The notes below the pieces were generated by a model. That model had not been told where the DNA came from and made no database searches. It saw only the letters and a program-made list of their open reading frames with translations. From contig NZ_JAIOAA010000001.1 in the NCBI RefSeq assembly GCF_019890675.1, positions 1-64,000 on the forward strand: 64,000 bases of DNA, given 5' to 3'. A program made the position numbers and the translations under genes. The DNA is from Micromonospora sp. PLK6-60 (GTDB lineage Bacteria > Actinomycetota > Actinomycetes > Mycobacteriales > Micromonosporaceae). Of the stretch, positions 46,355 to 56,440 are shown in pieces. How positions within the stretch are numbered: the stretch's first letter is position 1; the number at the start of each line of letters is the position of its first letter.

Positions 46355-49300
46355 GTGGCCGACGAACGTGGGCAGCTGTTCAGCTCGTGGAACGAGGGGT
46401 GGCGGCACGCCTGGATCAGGCGGCTGTGCCTCGGCCTCATGCTGCTGCTGGTGGTGACGGTCGCCGAGGTGCCGGCCACCCGCCGCCCGGCCGCCGCGGC
46501 GCCGCAGCAGGCCGCCGCGAAGCCGCGGTGCCCGGCCGACCGGCCGGACGTGACCTCCGCCGCGGTCGCGGCCAAGCTGTGCGGCGACCGCGTGGAGGCG
46601 CTCGACCGCCGCACCGAGACCACCCAGGTCTTCGTCAACCCGGACGGCACCCGCACCGAGGAGCGCGCGCTGGCGCCGGTGCGGGTCCGCGCCGGTGACC
46701 GGTGGGACGACGTCGACCTGACGCTGGTCCGCCGCGCCGACGGGACGGTCGCCCCGCGGGTGCACCCCCGCAACCTGCTGCTGTCCGGGGCGAAGACGAC
46801 CCAGGGCGAGCACGAGGTGGTGTCCCTCGGCGCCGGCGCCCAGCGCACCAGCATCGCCTGGACCGGCCGGCTGCCCGAGCCGGTGCTGGACGGCCGCACC
46901 GCGACCTACCCGGACGTCCTGCCCGGTGTCGACCTCCAGATCGTCGCCCACTCCACCGGCTACGAGCAGTACTTCGTGGCCCGGGACCGGGCGGCGCTGG
47001 CCCGCATCGAGAAACTGACCCTGCCGATGACCACCGGCAAGCTGACGGCGGCCGACGACGGCGCCGGCGGCCTGGTCTTCAAGGACGCCAAGGGCACCCC
47101 GGTCGGCCGCGCCCAGGCGCCGGAGATGTGGGACGCCAAGGTCTCCCCGATCTCGCAGGAACACGTCAACCGGGCCCGGGTCGGCCTCCGCACGGTGCGC
47201 AAGAGCGCCGGCAGGGCGGTCATGGAACTCACCGCCGACGCCGACTTCGTCGACCGGCCGGACCTGACCTTCCCGGTCACCATCGACCCGCCGGCCTCCC
47301 TGCCGGTCGCCTTCGACGCGTTCGTGCAGACCGGCTACTCCAGCGACCAGTCCGGTTCCGCCGACCTCAAGCTCGGGTACGTCGTCGACGGCAGCGCCTA
47401 CACGGCGCGGTCCTACCTGCGCTTCGGCACCACCGGCCTCTGGGGTTCCCGGGTCACCTCGGCCAAGCTGCGGCTGTGGAACTACCACTCGTACTCCTGC
47501 ACCGCCTCCTCGTGGGAGGCGTGGCGCACCGACCGGGCCGACACCTCGGTCCGCTGGACCGCCCAGCCCACCGCGCGGGAGAAGGTCGGCACCTCGACCG
47601 AGACGAAGGGCTACAACTCGTCCTGCGCCGACGGGTACGTCTACATCGAGGTCGGCAAGGCGCTGCAGTCGGCGGCCGACAACAACTGGAACGACGTCAC
47701 CGTGATGCTGCGCGGGACCAGCGAGAGCGACACGAGGAGCTGGAAGCGGTTCGACTCCGCCGAGGGCGCGCGCCCGCCGCTGCTGAGCATCACCTACAAC
47801 GCCGCGCCCGGCGTACCGACCGCCCTGGCGGTGACGCCCTGCTACTCGGCCTGTGGCGCCGGCGCACGCACCTCGTCGCTGCGGCCGACGCTGTCGGCGA
47901 AGCTGTCCGACGCCAACGCCGGGCAGGCGCTGCGCGCCAGCTTCGAGATCCGCAACAAGGCCACCGGCGCCACGGTGGCGACCTCCGGCGTGCTGACCGG
48001 CAGCCCCGGCTGGACCAACGGCTCCACCGCCTCCTGGCAGGTCGGCACCAACCTGGTCAACAACACCACCTACCAGTGGCGGGTCAGCGGCCTGGATCCG
48101 TACGCCACCGGCACCGCGAGCGCCTGGACCGACCTGACGGTCGACACCGACAAGCCGCTCGTGCCCTTCGTGTCGGCGACCATCTACCTCAACGACGGGC
48201 AGCCGCACGGCGGCGCCGGCCAGTCCGACACGTTCACCCTGACCCCGGCGAACGGGACCACCGACCTGGCCGCCTTCGTCTACCGGCTGGACACCGACGC
48301 CGCCGCGACCACCGTCGCCGCCACCGGCACCACGACGGTGACGCTCAGCCCGCGTGACGGCCAGCGCACCCTCACCGTGCAGGCCAAGGACCGCGCCGGC
48401 AACCTATCCGACGCCAACGTCTACACCTTCTCGGCGGGCAACGCCGCGCTCGCCCAACCGCTGCCCGGCGCCACCGTCGTCAAGCGGACGAAGCTGCAGA
48501 TCACCACGCCGGTCAGCGGCTACACCCGCGCCTACTTCGAATACCGGCGCGGACCGGGCGGCGCGGTGCTGCCGGTGCCGTCGGCCAACCTGACGTCCGC
48601 GACCGGCGCCCCGATCGTCGCCACGGCGGCGTCCCCGGTGACGCTGAGCAGCCTGGGCGGGCACGCCGTGTGGACCGCCGCGGACACCCTCGGGGCGGTC
48701 GGCGGCGTCGTCGAGGTCCGCGCCCGGATCTACACCGCGACCTCCACCTCGCCGGTCTACGACACCGCGTGGGTACGGGTCACGGTGGACTCCAACGGCG
48801 ACGGCAGCGCCTCCGAGGAGGTCGGCCCGGGCGAGGTCGACCTGCTCAGCGGTGACCTGAGCCTGTCCGCCACCGACGCCGACGAGCTGGGCCTGACCGT
48901 CTCCCGCTCCGCGTCGTCGCGGACCCCGACGGACGGCTACGTGGCCATGCCGCAGAAGCTGACCGCCAACCAGCAGCAGGTCTCCACCGACCTCACCGGG
49001 TTCACCGTCCCCGGCACCGCCACCGCGGCGAGGGTGACCAGCCGGGGGCAGGGTGAGATCACCCCGACCGACTCCCTCGAGATCACCCCGGCGGCCTCCG
49101 GCACGAGCAACGACACCTACGTGGCGGTCGGCGGCGACAACGGTGGCCTGCGGCTGGGCATGCAGCCGGGCCGGACGTACCGGATGACCGGCTGGATCTT
49201 CGTGCCGGCCGCCACCGGCCTCGCCCCGGCGTACGCCGACCGCGGCCTGCGCATCGTCGGCTTCCACCGCACCGGCACCACGTACACCGCCGTGGCGTCG

Positions 49301-52300
49301 CCGATGGCCGCCTTCACCGAGGGCTGGCAGGAGCTGTCGGTCGACATGACCGTGCCGGCCGGTGCGACCGAGGCGCTGTTCCGGCTCTACAACGGCAACG
49401 TGGCCGGCAGCGGGCGCAAGGTCTACTGGGACAACCTGTCGGTCACCGAGGTGGTGGCCCCGTTCGGCCCGAGCTGGACCGGCGGCGCCACCGGCGGCGC
49501 GGCGGAGAGCGACTACACGTCGCTGTCCTTCCCGCAGCCGTCGGTGGCCCGGGTCACCACGAGCGACGGCGGCTGGATCACCTTCTCCCGCAACTCCGCC
49601 GGCGCGGAGAGCTTCACCCCGGAGCCCGGCAACGAGGGTCTGGTGCTGAGCCGGCCGGACGCGGCGACGTACCGGCTGCGCGACGTCGACGGGACCGTCA
49701 GCGAGTTCACCCAGCAGAGCGGCCTCTGGACGGTCACCTCGTCGTGGACCGACGAGGGTCACTCCACCACCCGCTACGTGTACGACACCACCGGCGGCCG
49801 ACTGCTGCTCAAGCGGGTCGTCAACCCCACCGAGCCGGGGGTGGACGACGCCGGTGGCTGCACCGGCACGACCCCGGCGCGGGGCTGCGAGGTGCTCGAG
49901 TACGTCTACGCCACCAGCACGACGCCCGGGCTGAGCCAGACCGTCTTCGGCGACGTCACCGACCGGGTCACCGCCGTGCGGATCTGGAACTGGGACCCGC
50001 AGGCGGGTGCCGTCAACGCCGTCGAGGTGGCCCGGTACGCGTACGACAACCTGGGCCGGCTGCGCGAGGTGTGGGACCCGCGGATCAGCCCGGCGCTCAA
50101 GACCGCGTACCAGTACGACGCCGCGGACCGGGTCGTGCGGAGCACGCCGCCGGGCGAGCTGCCGTGGAGCTTCGACTACGCCAACCCGGACGTCGGCTCG
50201 GCCGCGCTGCGCTGGGACCTGGACGGCAACGCCACGGACAGCTCCGGCGCCGGCCGCAACGGCACCGTCACCGGCGGGACCTGGGCCGAGGCGAACGACC
50301 CGACCAACCCGGGTGACCGGGCGGTGGCCTTCACCGGCTCCGGCACCCAGCAGATCGTCGCCAGCGGCACGCCGTTGTCGAACACGACCGCGTTCACCGT
50401 GGCGGCCTGGGCCCGGATCACCGACACCACCGCCAACCGGACGATCGTGTCGAAGGACGGCACCCGGACCAGCGGGTTCTTCCTGAACTACGTCGCCGCC
50501 GACAACAGGTGGGCCTTCTCCCGGACGACGGCCGACTCGGACAGCTCCACCGCCGTGCGGGCCACCTCCAACGTGGCGCCGACCGTCGGGCAGTGGACCC
50601 ACCTCGCCGGTGTCTTCGACCCCGCCTCCGGGCGGATGAAGCTGTACGTCAACGGCGTGCCGCAGAACACCACGGCGGCCACCTCCGGCGCCTGGAACGC
50701 CAGCGGCAACTACGTGGTGGGCCGCGCCAAGTGGGCCGGCGCCAACGCCAACCCGTGGATGGGCAGCATCGACGACGTCCGGATCTACGGCGCGGCGCTC
50801 ACCGACGCGCAGGTCGCCGACCTGGCCGGGGACGAGAACACCGGCCGGCTGATGCGGGTCCGGCGGGCGGCGTTGCAGCCGGGTAGCAAGACCGCCACGG
50901 ACGGCGAGACCGCGACCAACCTGGTCTACAACGTGCCGCTGAGCCAGGCGGCCGGCGGGCCGCACAACCTCGGCGCCGCCACGGTGGCCAGCTGGGGCCA
51001 GACCGACGTGCCCACCGACGCCACCGCGGTCTTCGACCCGGAGGAGGCGCCGGCGCGCAACAGCGCCACCGCGGCGTCGCCCGGTACGGCCGGTTACCGC
51101 TACGCCACCGTGCACTATCTCAACGCCCACGGCCGGGAGGTGAACACCGCGTCCCCGGGCGGGCACCTGGACACCCAGGAGTACGACCGGTTCGGCAACG
51201 TGGTCCGTACCCTCGAGGCCACCGACCGGGCCCTGGCCCTGGGCACGCTGCCCGGCGGCGACGCCCAGCTGGCCGCGCTCGGCCTGCTGGACTCCGACAG
51301 CGCGGCGCGGGCGTTGGCCCTGTCCACGGTGAACAGCTACAGCACCGACGGCCTGGACCTGTTGGAGACCGTCGGCCCGACCGGCACCATGGTGCTGGAG
51401 AACCCGCTGGCCGATCCGGACGGCGCCGGGCCGCTGCAGGCCGTCGCGCGGGGCGAGGTCGTCATCGGCCGCTCCCGCACCGTCAACCGCTACGACGAGG
51501 GCAAGCCGGACGGCGCGACGTACCACCTCGTCACCACCACCACGAAGAGCGCCCAGATCGACGGCTACCCGCCTGCGGACGTCCGGGTCAGCCGCAAGGG
51601 CTACGAGGCCGAGCACGGTGGCGTCTCCGGCTGGGTGCTCAAGCGGCCCACCAAGGTCGTCGGCGACGCCGGCGGCGCCAACGTCACCAGCTACGTCGTG
51701 CACGACACGGCCGGCCGGGTGCTCAAGTCGTGGGGTGTCGGCTCCACCGGCGACGACGCCCGGGCGGTGGAGAACATCTACTACACCGCGGGCGCGAACA
51801 GCCGGGACGCCGCCTGCGGGGGCCGACCGGAGTGGGCCGGCGAGGCCTGTGTCACCCGGTCCGTCGGCGCGGTGACCGGCCACGACCCGAACCGGATGAC
51901 AACCGAGCTGCCGGTGCGGCGGATCCTCGGCTACAACCGCTTCGGTGACACCACGTCGACCGCGGAGAGCGCGGCCGGCAAGACCCGGACCACGGTCACC
52001 ACGTACGACACGGCGGGCCGCACCACCAGCGTGGCGGTGACCGGCGGCGAGGGGGTGGCGATCCCCGCCCAGGGCACCGGCTACGACCCGGCCTCGGGCA
52101 GGACGGCGCAGACCACCGCCGGCTCGGCGAGCACCAGCTCCGAGTACGACCAGCTGGGCCGGCTCGTCCGGTACGTCGACGCCGACGGCGGGGTCACCTC
52201 GACCGAGTACGACCGGTTCGGCCGGCAGTCCAAGGTCACCAACCCGACCGGCGCCACCACCTTCGCCTACAACCGCACCCTGGAGCCGCGCGGCCTGCTG

Positions 52301-53875
52301 ACCAGCAGCACGGACAGCGTCGTCGGCACCTTCTCGGCGAAGTACTCCCCGGACGGGCAGCTGGTCGAGCTGAAGTACCCGGGCGGGCTGACCCGCACCG
52401 ACCGGCTCGACGCGAACCTGCAACCGGTGGAGCGGGTCTTCACCCGCGACTCCGACGGCGAGACGGTCTACGCCGAATCGGTGCGGGAGAACAGCCACAG
52501 CCAGTGGGTCGAGCACGAGTACACCGGCGGCACGAAGACGTACTCGTACGACGGGCTGGGGCGGCTGACCCGGGTGCGCCACGACAGCGCGTCCCTCGAC
52601 GGCTGCGTGACCCGCGCGTACGCCTACGACACCCGCACCAACCGCACCGGTCGCACGGTGTACGACCCCGACGGCGAGGGGGCGTGCGACACCAGCACGG
52701 TGAGCGAGTCGTCGACGCACACGTACGACTCGGCGGACCGGCTGACCGACGCGGGTTACGTCTACGACGCGTTCGGCCGGACCGTCCAGGAGCCGGGCGA
52801 CGTGACCACCCAGTACCACGTCAACGACCTGGTCCAGCGGCGATCCATGGACGACGCCCGGACGACCTGGACGCTCGACCCGGCGCAGCGCTTCCGTGGC
52901 TTCACCGAGGAGAGCCTGGTCGACGGGGTGTGGACGGCCACCGCGTCGAAGCTCAACCACTACGGCGACGACTCCGACGAACCCGCCTGGATCGTGGAGG
53001 ACACCGCCACCGGGGCGAGCACCCGGATGGTGGAGGGGCCGGACGAGGGGCTGGTGGCGACCGCCGGGAGCAACGGCGAGATCCGGCTCCAGCTGTCGAA
53101 CCTGCACGGCGACATCGCCATGACCATCGACACCGCGCTGTCCGAGCCGGAGGTCTACGACAACGACGAGTTCGGCGTGCCGCTGCCCGGGCAGTCGGCG
53201 CAGCGGTACGGGTGGCACGGCGCCGCGCAGCGTTCGGGTGAGGCGCCGGCCGGCGTCATCCTGATGGGCGCCCGCTTGTACAGCCGGGCTCTGGGCCGGT
53301 TCCTCCAGGTGGACCCGGTGGCCGGCGGCAGCGCGACGGCGTACGACTACTGCAACGCCGACCCGGTCAACTGCAGCGACCTGGACGGCAAGCTGCCGCG
53401 CTGGATGAAGAAGGTGGGCCGGCATCTCAAGGACAACTGGCGCTCGTACGCCGTGGGCGCGGTCTGCATCGTCGGCAGCGTCCTGGCCTGTGGCGTCGCC
53501 TCGGCTATCAACATCGGCTACAACGCGTACCAGTCGAAGAAGCGGACCGGGCGGGTGGACTGGCGCGGCGTCGCCTTCGATGCCGGTCTGACCCTGGTCG
53601 GCGGTGGCATCGGCCGCATGATCGGTGGTGGGATGCGCAGCGGCGCGGTCACCCGGGCCTGGCGCAACCCCCGCTGGCGAGCGTCCAGTCCGTCGTACGG
53701 GCGGTGCCGCTGCACGGGTCCCCGCCACCGGGTGGGTGCCCGGCACCGGGCCCGGCCGCAGCACCGGAAGGTCCGCTACACCCGGTGGAAGTCGACCCGC
53801 CGTAACCTGCGCTGGAACGTGGCGGTGACCGGCGGCGGCGCGTACGCCTCCTACTATTACAACAAGCATCGATGA
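46355..53875 (+). CDS. Giant RHS/YD-repeat protein with DNRLRE and LamG modules
   Basis: A protein of about 2506 residues. GTG 46355 lies 6 bp after a GGGGG run; TTG 46349 is possible. A signal anchor is at ~20-50 (LCLGLMLLLVVTVAEV). A DNRLRE-type domain follows (about 320-490: SADLKLGYV, AYTARSYLRF), then immunoglobulin-like stretches. A LamG/concanavalin domain lies at ~1300-1480 (WDLDGNATDSSGAGRNG, KLYVNGVPQN). YD repeats (YDxxGR and TxYDRFGR strings) run from ~1500 to 2250. The RHS core boundary is GARLYSRALGRFLQVDPV, then YDYCNADPVNCSDLDG. The last ~150 residues form a variable tip with two hydrophobic segments and a strongly basic tail ending YYNKHR. The shell presumably encapsulates the tip and is exported. 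No known toxin motif is seen. Confidence 0.88.
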   Translation: MADERGQLFSSWNEGWRHAWIRRLCLGLMLLLVVTVAEVPATRRPAAAAPQQAAAKPRCPADRPDVTSAAVAAKLCGDRVEALDRRTETTQVFVNPDGTRTEERALAPVRVRAGDRWDDVDLTLVRRADGTVAPRVHPRNLLLSGAKTTQGEHEVVSLGAGAQRTSIAWTGRLPEPVLDGRTATYPDVLPGVDLQIVAHSTGYEQYFVARDRAALARIEKLTLPMTTGKLTAADDGAGGLVFKDAKGTPVGRAQAPEMWDAKVSPISQEHVNRARVGLRTVRKSAGRAVMELTADADFVDRPDLTFPVTIDPPASLPVAFDAFVQTGYSSDQSGSADLKLGYVVDGSAYTARSYLRFGTTGLWGSRVTSAKLRLWNYHSYSCTASSWEAWRTDRADTSVRWTAQPTAREKVGTSTETKGYNSSCADGYVYIEVGKALQSAADNNWNDVTVMLRGTSESDTRSWKRFDSAEGARPPLLSITYNAAPGVPTALAVTPCYSACGAGARTSSLRPTLSAKLSDANAGQALRASFEIRNKATGATVATSGVLTGSPGWTNGSTASWQVGTNLVNNTTYQWRVSGLDPYATGTASAWTDLTVDTDKPLVPFVSATIYLNDGQPHGGAGQSDTFTLTPANGTTDLAAFVYRLDTDAAATTVAATGTTTVTLSPRDGQRTLTVQAKDRAGNLSDANVYTFSAGNAALAQPLPGATVVKRTKLQITTPVSGYTRAYFEYRRGPGGAVLPVPSANLTSATGAPIVATAASPVTLSSLGGHAVWTAADTLGAVGGVVEVRARIYTATSTSPVYDTAWVRVTVDSNGDGSASEEVGPGEVDLLSGDLSLSATDADELGLTVSRSASSRTPTDGYVAMPQKLTANQQQVSTDLTGFTVPGTATAARVTSRGQGEITPTDSLEITPAASGTSNDTYVAVGGDNGGLRLGMQPGRTYRMTGWIFVPAATGLAPAYADRGLRIVGFHRTGTTYTAVASPMAAFTEGWQELSVDMTVPAGATEALFRLYNGNVAGSGRKVYWDNLSVTEVVAPFGPSWTGGATGGAAESDYTSLSFPQPSVARVTTSDGGWITFSRNSAGAESFTPEPGNEGLVLSRPDAATYRLRDVDGTVSEFTQQSGLWTVTSSWTDEGHSTTRYVYDTTGGRLLLKRVVNPTEPGVDDAGGCTGTTPARGCEVLEYVYATSTTPGLSQTVFGDVTDRVTAVRIWNWDPQAGAVNAVEVARYAYDNLGRLREVWDPRISPALKTAYQYDAADRVVRSTPPGELPWSFDYANPDVGSAALRWDLDGNATDSSGAGRNGTVTGGTWAEANDPTNPGDRAVAFTGSGTQQIVASGTPLSNTTAFTVAAWARITDTTANRTIVSKDGTRTSGFFLNYVAADNRWAFSRTTADSDSSTAVRATSNVAPTVGQWTHLAGVFDPASGRMKLYVNGVPQNTTAATSGAWNASGNYVVGRAKWAGANANPWMGSIDDVRIYGAALTDAQVADLAGDENTGRLMRVRRAALQPGSKTATDGETATNLVYNVPLSQAAGGPHNLGAATVASWGQTDVPTDATAVFDPEEAPARNSATAASPGTAGYRYATVHYLNAHGREVNTASPGGHLDTQEYDRFGNVVRTLEATDRALALGTLPGGDAQLAALGLLDSDSAARALALSTVNSYSTDGLDLLETVGPTGTMVLENPLADPDGAGPLQAVARGEVVIGRSRTVNRYDEGKPDGATYHLVTTTTKSAQIDGYPPADVRVSRKGYEAEHGGVSGWVLKRPTKVVGDAGGANVTSYVVHDTAGRVLKSWGVGSTGDDARAVENIYYTAGANSRDAACGGRPEWAGEACVTRSVGAVTGHDPNRMTTELPVRRILGYNRFGDTTSTAESAAGKTRTTVTTYDTAGRTTSVAVTGGEGVAIPAQGTGYDPASGRTAQTTAGSASTSSEYDQLGRLVRYVDADGGVTSTEYDRFGRQSKVTNPTGATTFAYNRTLEPRGLLTSSTDSVVGTFSAKYSPDGQLVELKYPGGLTRTDRLDANLQPVERVFTRDSDGETVYAESVRENSHSQWVEHEYTGGTKTYSYDGLGRLTRVRHDSASLDGCVTRAYAYDTRTNRTGRTVYDPDGEGACDTSTVSESSTHTYDSADRLTDAGYVYDAFGRTVQEPGDVTTQYHVNDLVQRRSMDDARTTWTLDPAQRFRGFTEESLVDGVWTATASKLNHYGDDSDEPAWIVEDTATGASTRMVEGPDEGLVATAGSNGEIRLQLSNLHGDIAMTIDTALSEPEVYDNDEFGVPLPGQSAQRYGWHGAAQRSGEAPAGVILMGARLYSRALGRFLQVDPVAGGSATAYDYCNADPVNCSDLDGKLPRWMKKVGRHLKDNWRSYAVGAVCIVGSVLACGVASAINIGYNAYQSKKRTGRVDWRGVAFDAGLTLVGGGIGRMIGGGMRSGAVTRAWRNPRWRASSPSYGRCRCTGPRHRVGARHRARPQHRKVRYTRWKSTRRNLRWNVAVTGGGAYASYYYNKHR

Positions 53876-54492
53876 CGGTGTCGCCGGGCCGGGCGAGCAG
53901 CGCCCGGCCCGGCGACCACGGCACGCGCACGACGGGAGGGCGGATGGCGGTGGAGACGGCCGGCAGCCGGCAACGGGACATCGATCTGCATCGCGGGAGT
54001 GAGCGGCTGCTGTTCCGGCTGTTGCTGCTCGTCGCCGTGCCGGGTGTCACCTGGGCCCTCGCCCAGCCGGGACTGACGTCCTGGTGGGAGGACGCCGGGT
54101 TCGCCGGGTTCGCGGCGGTGTTGTGCTGGGTGATGTTCCGGGCGGGCTTCCGGACCGGGGTGGTGGCCCGGGCCGGGCACTTCTCGGTGACCAACTTCGT
54201 CAGCACGCACGAGGTGCCGTACCGCGACATCGAGGACATTACCGTCGACTGGTTGTCCCTCCGGTTCACCCTCCGCTCGGGCGGGCGCGTCCGGGCCTGG
54301 GGCCTGCCGGAGTCGTTCCTGACCTCGCGGGGGGACCGGGCGCTCGACCTGGTGCGCCGGCTTGGCGCGATCGTCGAGCAGCGCGCCGGAGTCGGCGCCG
54401 ACGCCGCCCGGCGCCGGTTCCTCGCCGACTGGTGGGTCCTGGTGGCGCTGCTGGCGCTGTTCGCGGCCGCCATCGGCTTCGGCCGCGGCTGA
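53872..54492 (+). CDS. Membrane protein with PH-like domain, translationally coupled to the RHS gene
   Basis: The frame begins at ATG 53872, overlapping the RHS stop (ATGA), and gives 206 residues. ATG 53944, behind GGGAGGG, gives 182 residues and is perhaps the better start. Two hydrophobic segments near the start (LLFRLLLLVAVPGVTWALA, FAGFAAVLCWVMFRAGF) and one at the end (WWVLVALLALFAAAIGFG) frame a middle part like bacterial PH domains (GHFSVTNFVSTHEVPYRDIEDITVDW, LRFTLRSGGRVRAWGL). Its place directly behind a polymorphic-toxin-like gene suggests an immunity or anchoring role, which is inference only. Confidence 0.7.
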   Translation: MTVSPGRASSARPGDHGTRTTGGRMAVETAGSRQRDIDLHRGSERLLFRLLLLVAVPGVTWALAQPGLTSWWEDAGFAGFAAVLCWVMFRAGFRTGVVARAGHFSVTNFVSTHEVPYRDIEDITVDWLSLRFTLRSGGRVRAWGLPESFLTSRGDRALDLVRRLGAIVEQRAGVGADAARRRFLADWWVLVALLALFAAAIGFGRG

Positions 54493-54504
54493 CCGGGTCG
54501 CGGG

Positions 54505-55410
54505 TCAGGCGGGGTCGGCCCGGCCGAGTCGCCAGTAGCCCATGAACGCCACCGCCCGCCGGTCCAGGCCCCGCTCCCCCACCAGGTGCCGCCGCAGGTC
54601 GCGGATGACGCCGGCCTCCCCCGCCAGCCACGCGTACAGCGGTGTCGGCGCGGCCTCGGCGGGCACCTCCCAGAGGACGTCGGCGTCCACGTCGACCTCG
54701 GCGACCGGCGGGGCGGCCGGCCGGGTCCGGCCGTCGAGCAGGTCCGTCGCGGCGGCGGCCAGGGCGGGCACCAGCCGGCTGCCGTGGCCCGCGCCGCCGC
54801 GAGGCAGCCAGGTCACCGCCATCCCGGGCGGCGCGGTGAGCGGCAGCGCGTCGCCGGCCTCGGGCACCTCCAGCAGCACCCGGCCGCGCGCGTCCGGCGG
54901 CAGCCGCTCCAGGATCGCCCCGATCGCCGGTACGGCGGTCTCGTCGCCGGCCAGCAGCAGCTGACCGGTCGACGGCGGCCGGAACTCCGCGCCGCCGTGC
55001 TCGCCGGGATAGCCGGCATCCGGGCCGACGACGGCGATCCGGTCGCCGGGGCGGGCGCGGCGGGCCCACCGGGTCGCCGGTCCGCCGTCGCCGTGCAGGA
55101 CCAGGTCGACGTCGACCTCGGCGAGGTGCGGGCGCACGGCCCGGACGGTGTAGGTGCGCACCGGGTTGCGCCGGTGCTCCGGCAGCGCCCGCCACCGCGC
55201 GTACCAGTCCGGGCCGGCCGGCATCCGCACCGTGTGCTCCCCGGGCAGCGGCAGCGCGAGCTTGATCCGCTGGTCGTAGCCGTTGTCGGCGAACCGGTCC
55301 AGGTCGGGTCCGGTGCCGGTGACGCGGACGAACGACGGGCTCAGCCGGCGTACCGCCCGCACCTCGACGTCGAACAGGCGCCACGGCGCGATGGGCAGGG
55401 TCTCGGTCAT
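54505..55410 (-). CDS. Siderophore-interacting protein (ferric-siderophore reductase, SIP family)
   Basis: A protein of 301 residues from ATG 55410 after GGAGA. The FAD-binding N-terminal domain has [27 protein letters not shown] and [10 protein letters not shown] (the R-x-Y-T/S flavin motif). Next come [20 protein letters not shown] and the NAD(P)-binding half [20 protein letters not shown] with the C-terminal [17 protein letters not shown]. It would reduce Fe(III)-siderophore in the cytosol to release iron. It is the last gene of the uptake operon. Confidence 0.9.
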   Translation of the reverse strand: MTETLPIAPWRLFDVEVRAVRRLSPSFVRVTGTGPDLDRFADNGYDQRIKLALPLPGEHTVRMPAGPDWYARWRALPEHRRNPVRTYTVRAVRPHLAEVDVDLVLHGDGGPATRWARRARPGDRIAVVGPDAGYPGEHGGAEFRPPSTGQLLLAGDETAVPAIGAILERLPPDARGRVLLEVPEAGDALPLTAPPGMAVTWLPRGGAGHGSRLVPALAAAATDLLDGRTRPAAPPVAEVDVDADVLWEVPAEAAPTPLYAWLAGEAGVIRDLRRHLVGERGLDRRAVAFMGYWRLGRADPA

Positions 55411-55428
55411 GGGTGTCTCCGGTGGACG

Positions 55429-56406
55429 CTAGCGGGAGGCGGCCGCCACGGCGCGGGAGCGCCACAGCAGCCAGACCAGGTACGGGGTGCCGATCAGGGC
55501 GGTGACCAGGCCGGCGGGGACCTGGGCGGGGGCGATGACGGTGCGGCCCAGGGTGTCGGCGACGCTGACCAGCGCGGCGCCGACCAGCGCGGCCACGGGG
55601 AGCACCCGGGCGTGCCGGCCGCCGACCAGCGCTCGGGCGATGTGCGGCGCGACCAGGCCGACGAAGCCGATGACGCCGACGGCGGAGACCGCGGTGGAGG
55701 TGAGTACCGCCGCCGCGCCGAGGGCGACCAGCCGGGTGCGTTCCAGCCGGACGCCGAGCACCCGGGGGGTGTCGTCGTCGAGGGCGAGCAGGTCGAGTTC
55801 CCGCCGGGCGGCGGCCACGGCGGGGGTGAGCAGCAGCAGGGCGATCGCCACCGGCAGCACCTGACCGGCGGTGCGGCCGTAGGTGGAGCCGGAGAGCCAG
55901 GTGAGGGCCTTGCCGGTGTTCCACGGGTCGAACGCGACGATCAGGAAGGTGATCACGGCCAGGCCGCCCTGCCAGGCGCCGAAGCCGATGAGGACCAGGC
56001 GGTCCGAGTTGAGCCCGCCACGCCAGGCCGCGCCGTAGACGAGACCGAAGGCGAGGACGGCGCCGAGGCCGGCGGTGCCGGAGACGGCCCACACGCCGGC
56101 CAGCGGGACGAAGGTGAGCAGCGCGACCGCGCCCAGGCCGGCGCCGGCGGTGATGCCGAGGATGCCGGGCTCGGCGAGCGGGTTGCGGCAGACCGCCTGC
56201 ACGGTGCTGCCGGCCACCGCGAGGGCCGCGCCGGCCAGCACGGCCGCCGTGACGCGCGGCCACCGCTGGTCCAGCACGAAGGTGTACGCGGGCCCGGTGC
56301 TGCCGTCGAGCCAGTTGACGATGTCGCCGACGAGCATCCACGTGTCGCCGGCGAGCATGCCGACCAGCACGGCGCCGGCGGTGACCGCGGCGGCCACCGC
56401 GACCAC
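55429..56406 (-). CDS. FecCD-type siderophore permease, second half
   Basis: A protein of 325 residues with about nine membrane segments if the first available start, GTG 56406, is used. FecCD strings: DQRWPRVTAAVLAGAALAVAGSTVQAVCRNPLAEPGILGITAGAGLGA, DRLVLIGFGA and VIGFVGLVAPHIARAL. The reading frame is open upstream for 21 more codons (a Pro/Ala-rich stretch ending ARRTDRG) but contains no start codon there. With the first permease it could be one FhuB-like double permease broken by a one-base shift. It imports ferric hydroxamate with the ATPase at 58518. Confidence 0.83.
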   Translation of the reverse strand: MVAVAAAVTAGAVLVGMLAGDTWMLVGDIVNWLDGSTGPAYTFVLDQRWPRVTAAVLAGAALAVAGSTVQAVCRNPLAEPGILGITAGAGLGAVALLTFVPLAGVWAVSGTAGLGAVLAFGLVYGAAWRGGLNSDRLVLIGFGAWQGGLAVITFLIVAFDPWNTGKALTWLSGSTYGRTAGQVLPVAIALLLLTPAVAAARRELDLLALDDDTPRVLGVRLERTRLVALGAAAVLTSTAVSAVGVIGFVGLVAPHIARALVGGRHARVLPVAALVGAALVSVADTLGRTVIAPAQVPAGLVTALIGTPYLVWLLWRSRAVAAASR

Positions 56407-56440
56407 GCCGCGGTCCGTTCGGCGGGCGGCGGGTGGGGCC

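Noticed and set aside
48404..53869. A 1821-residue open frame antisense to the RHS gene
   Set aside because: Its composition (Val/Gly/Arg/His rich, no domains) is the mirror of high-GC coding DNA; the RHS frame has clear domains and codon bias.
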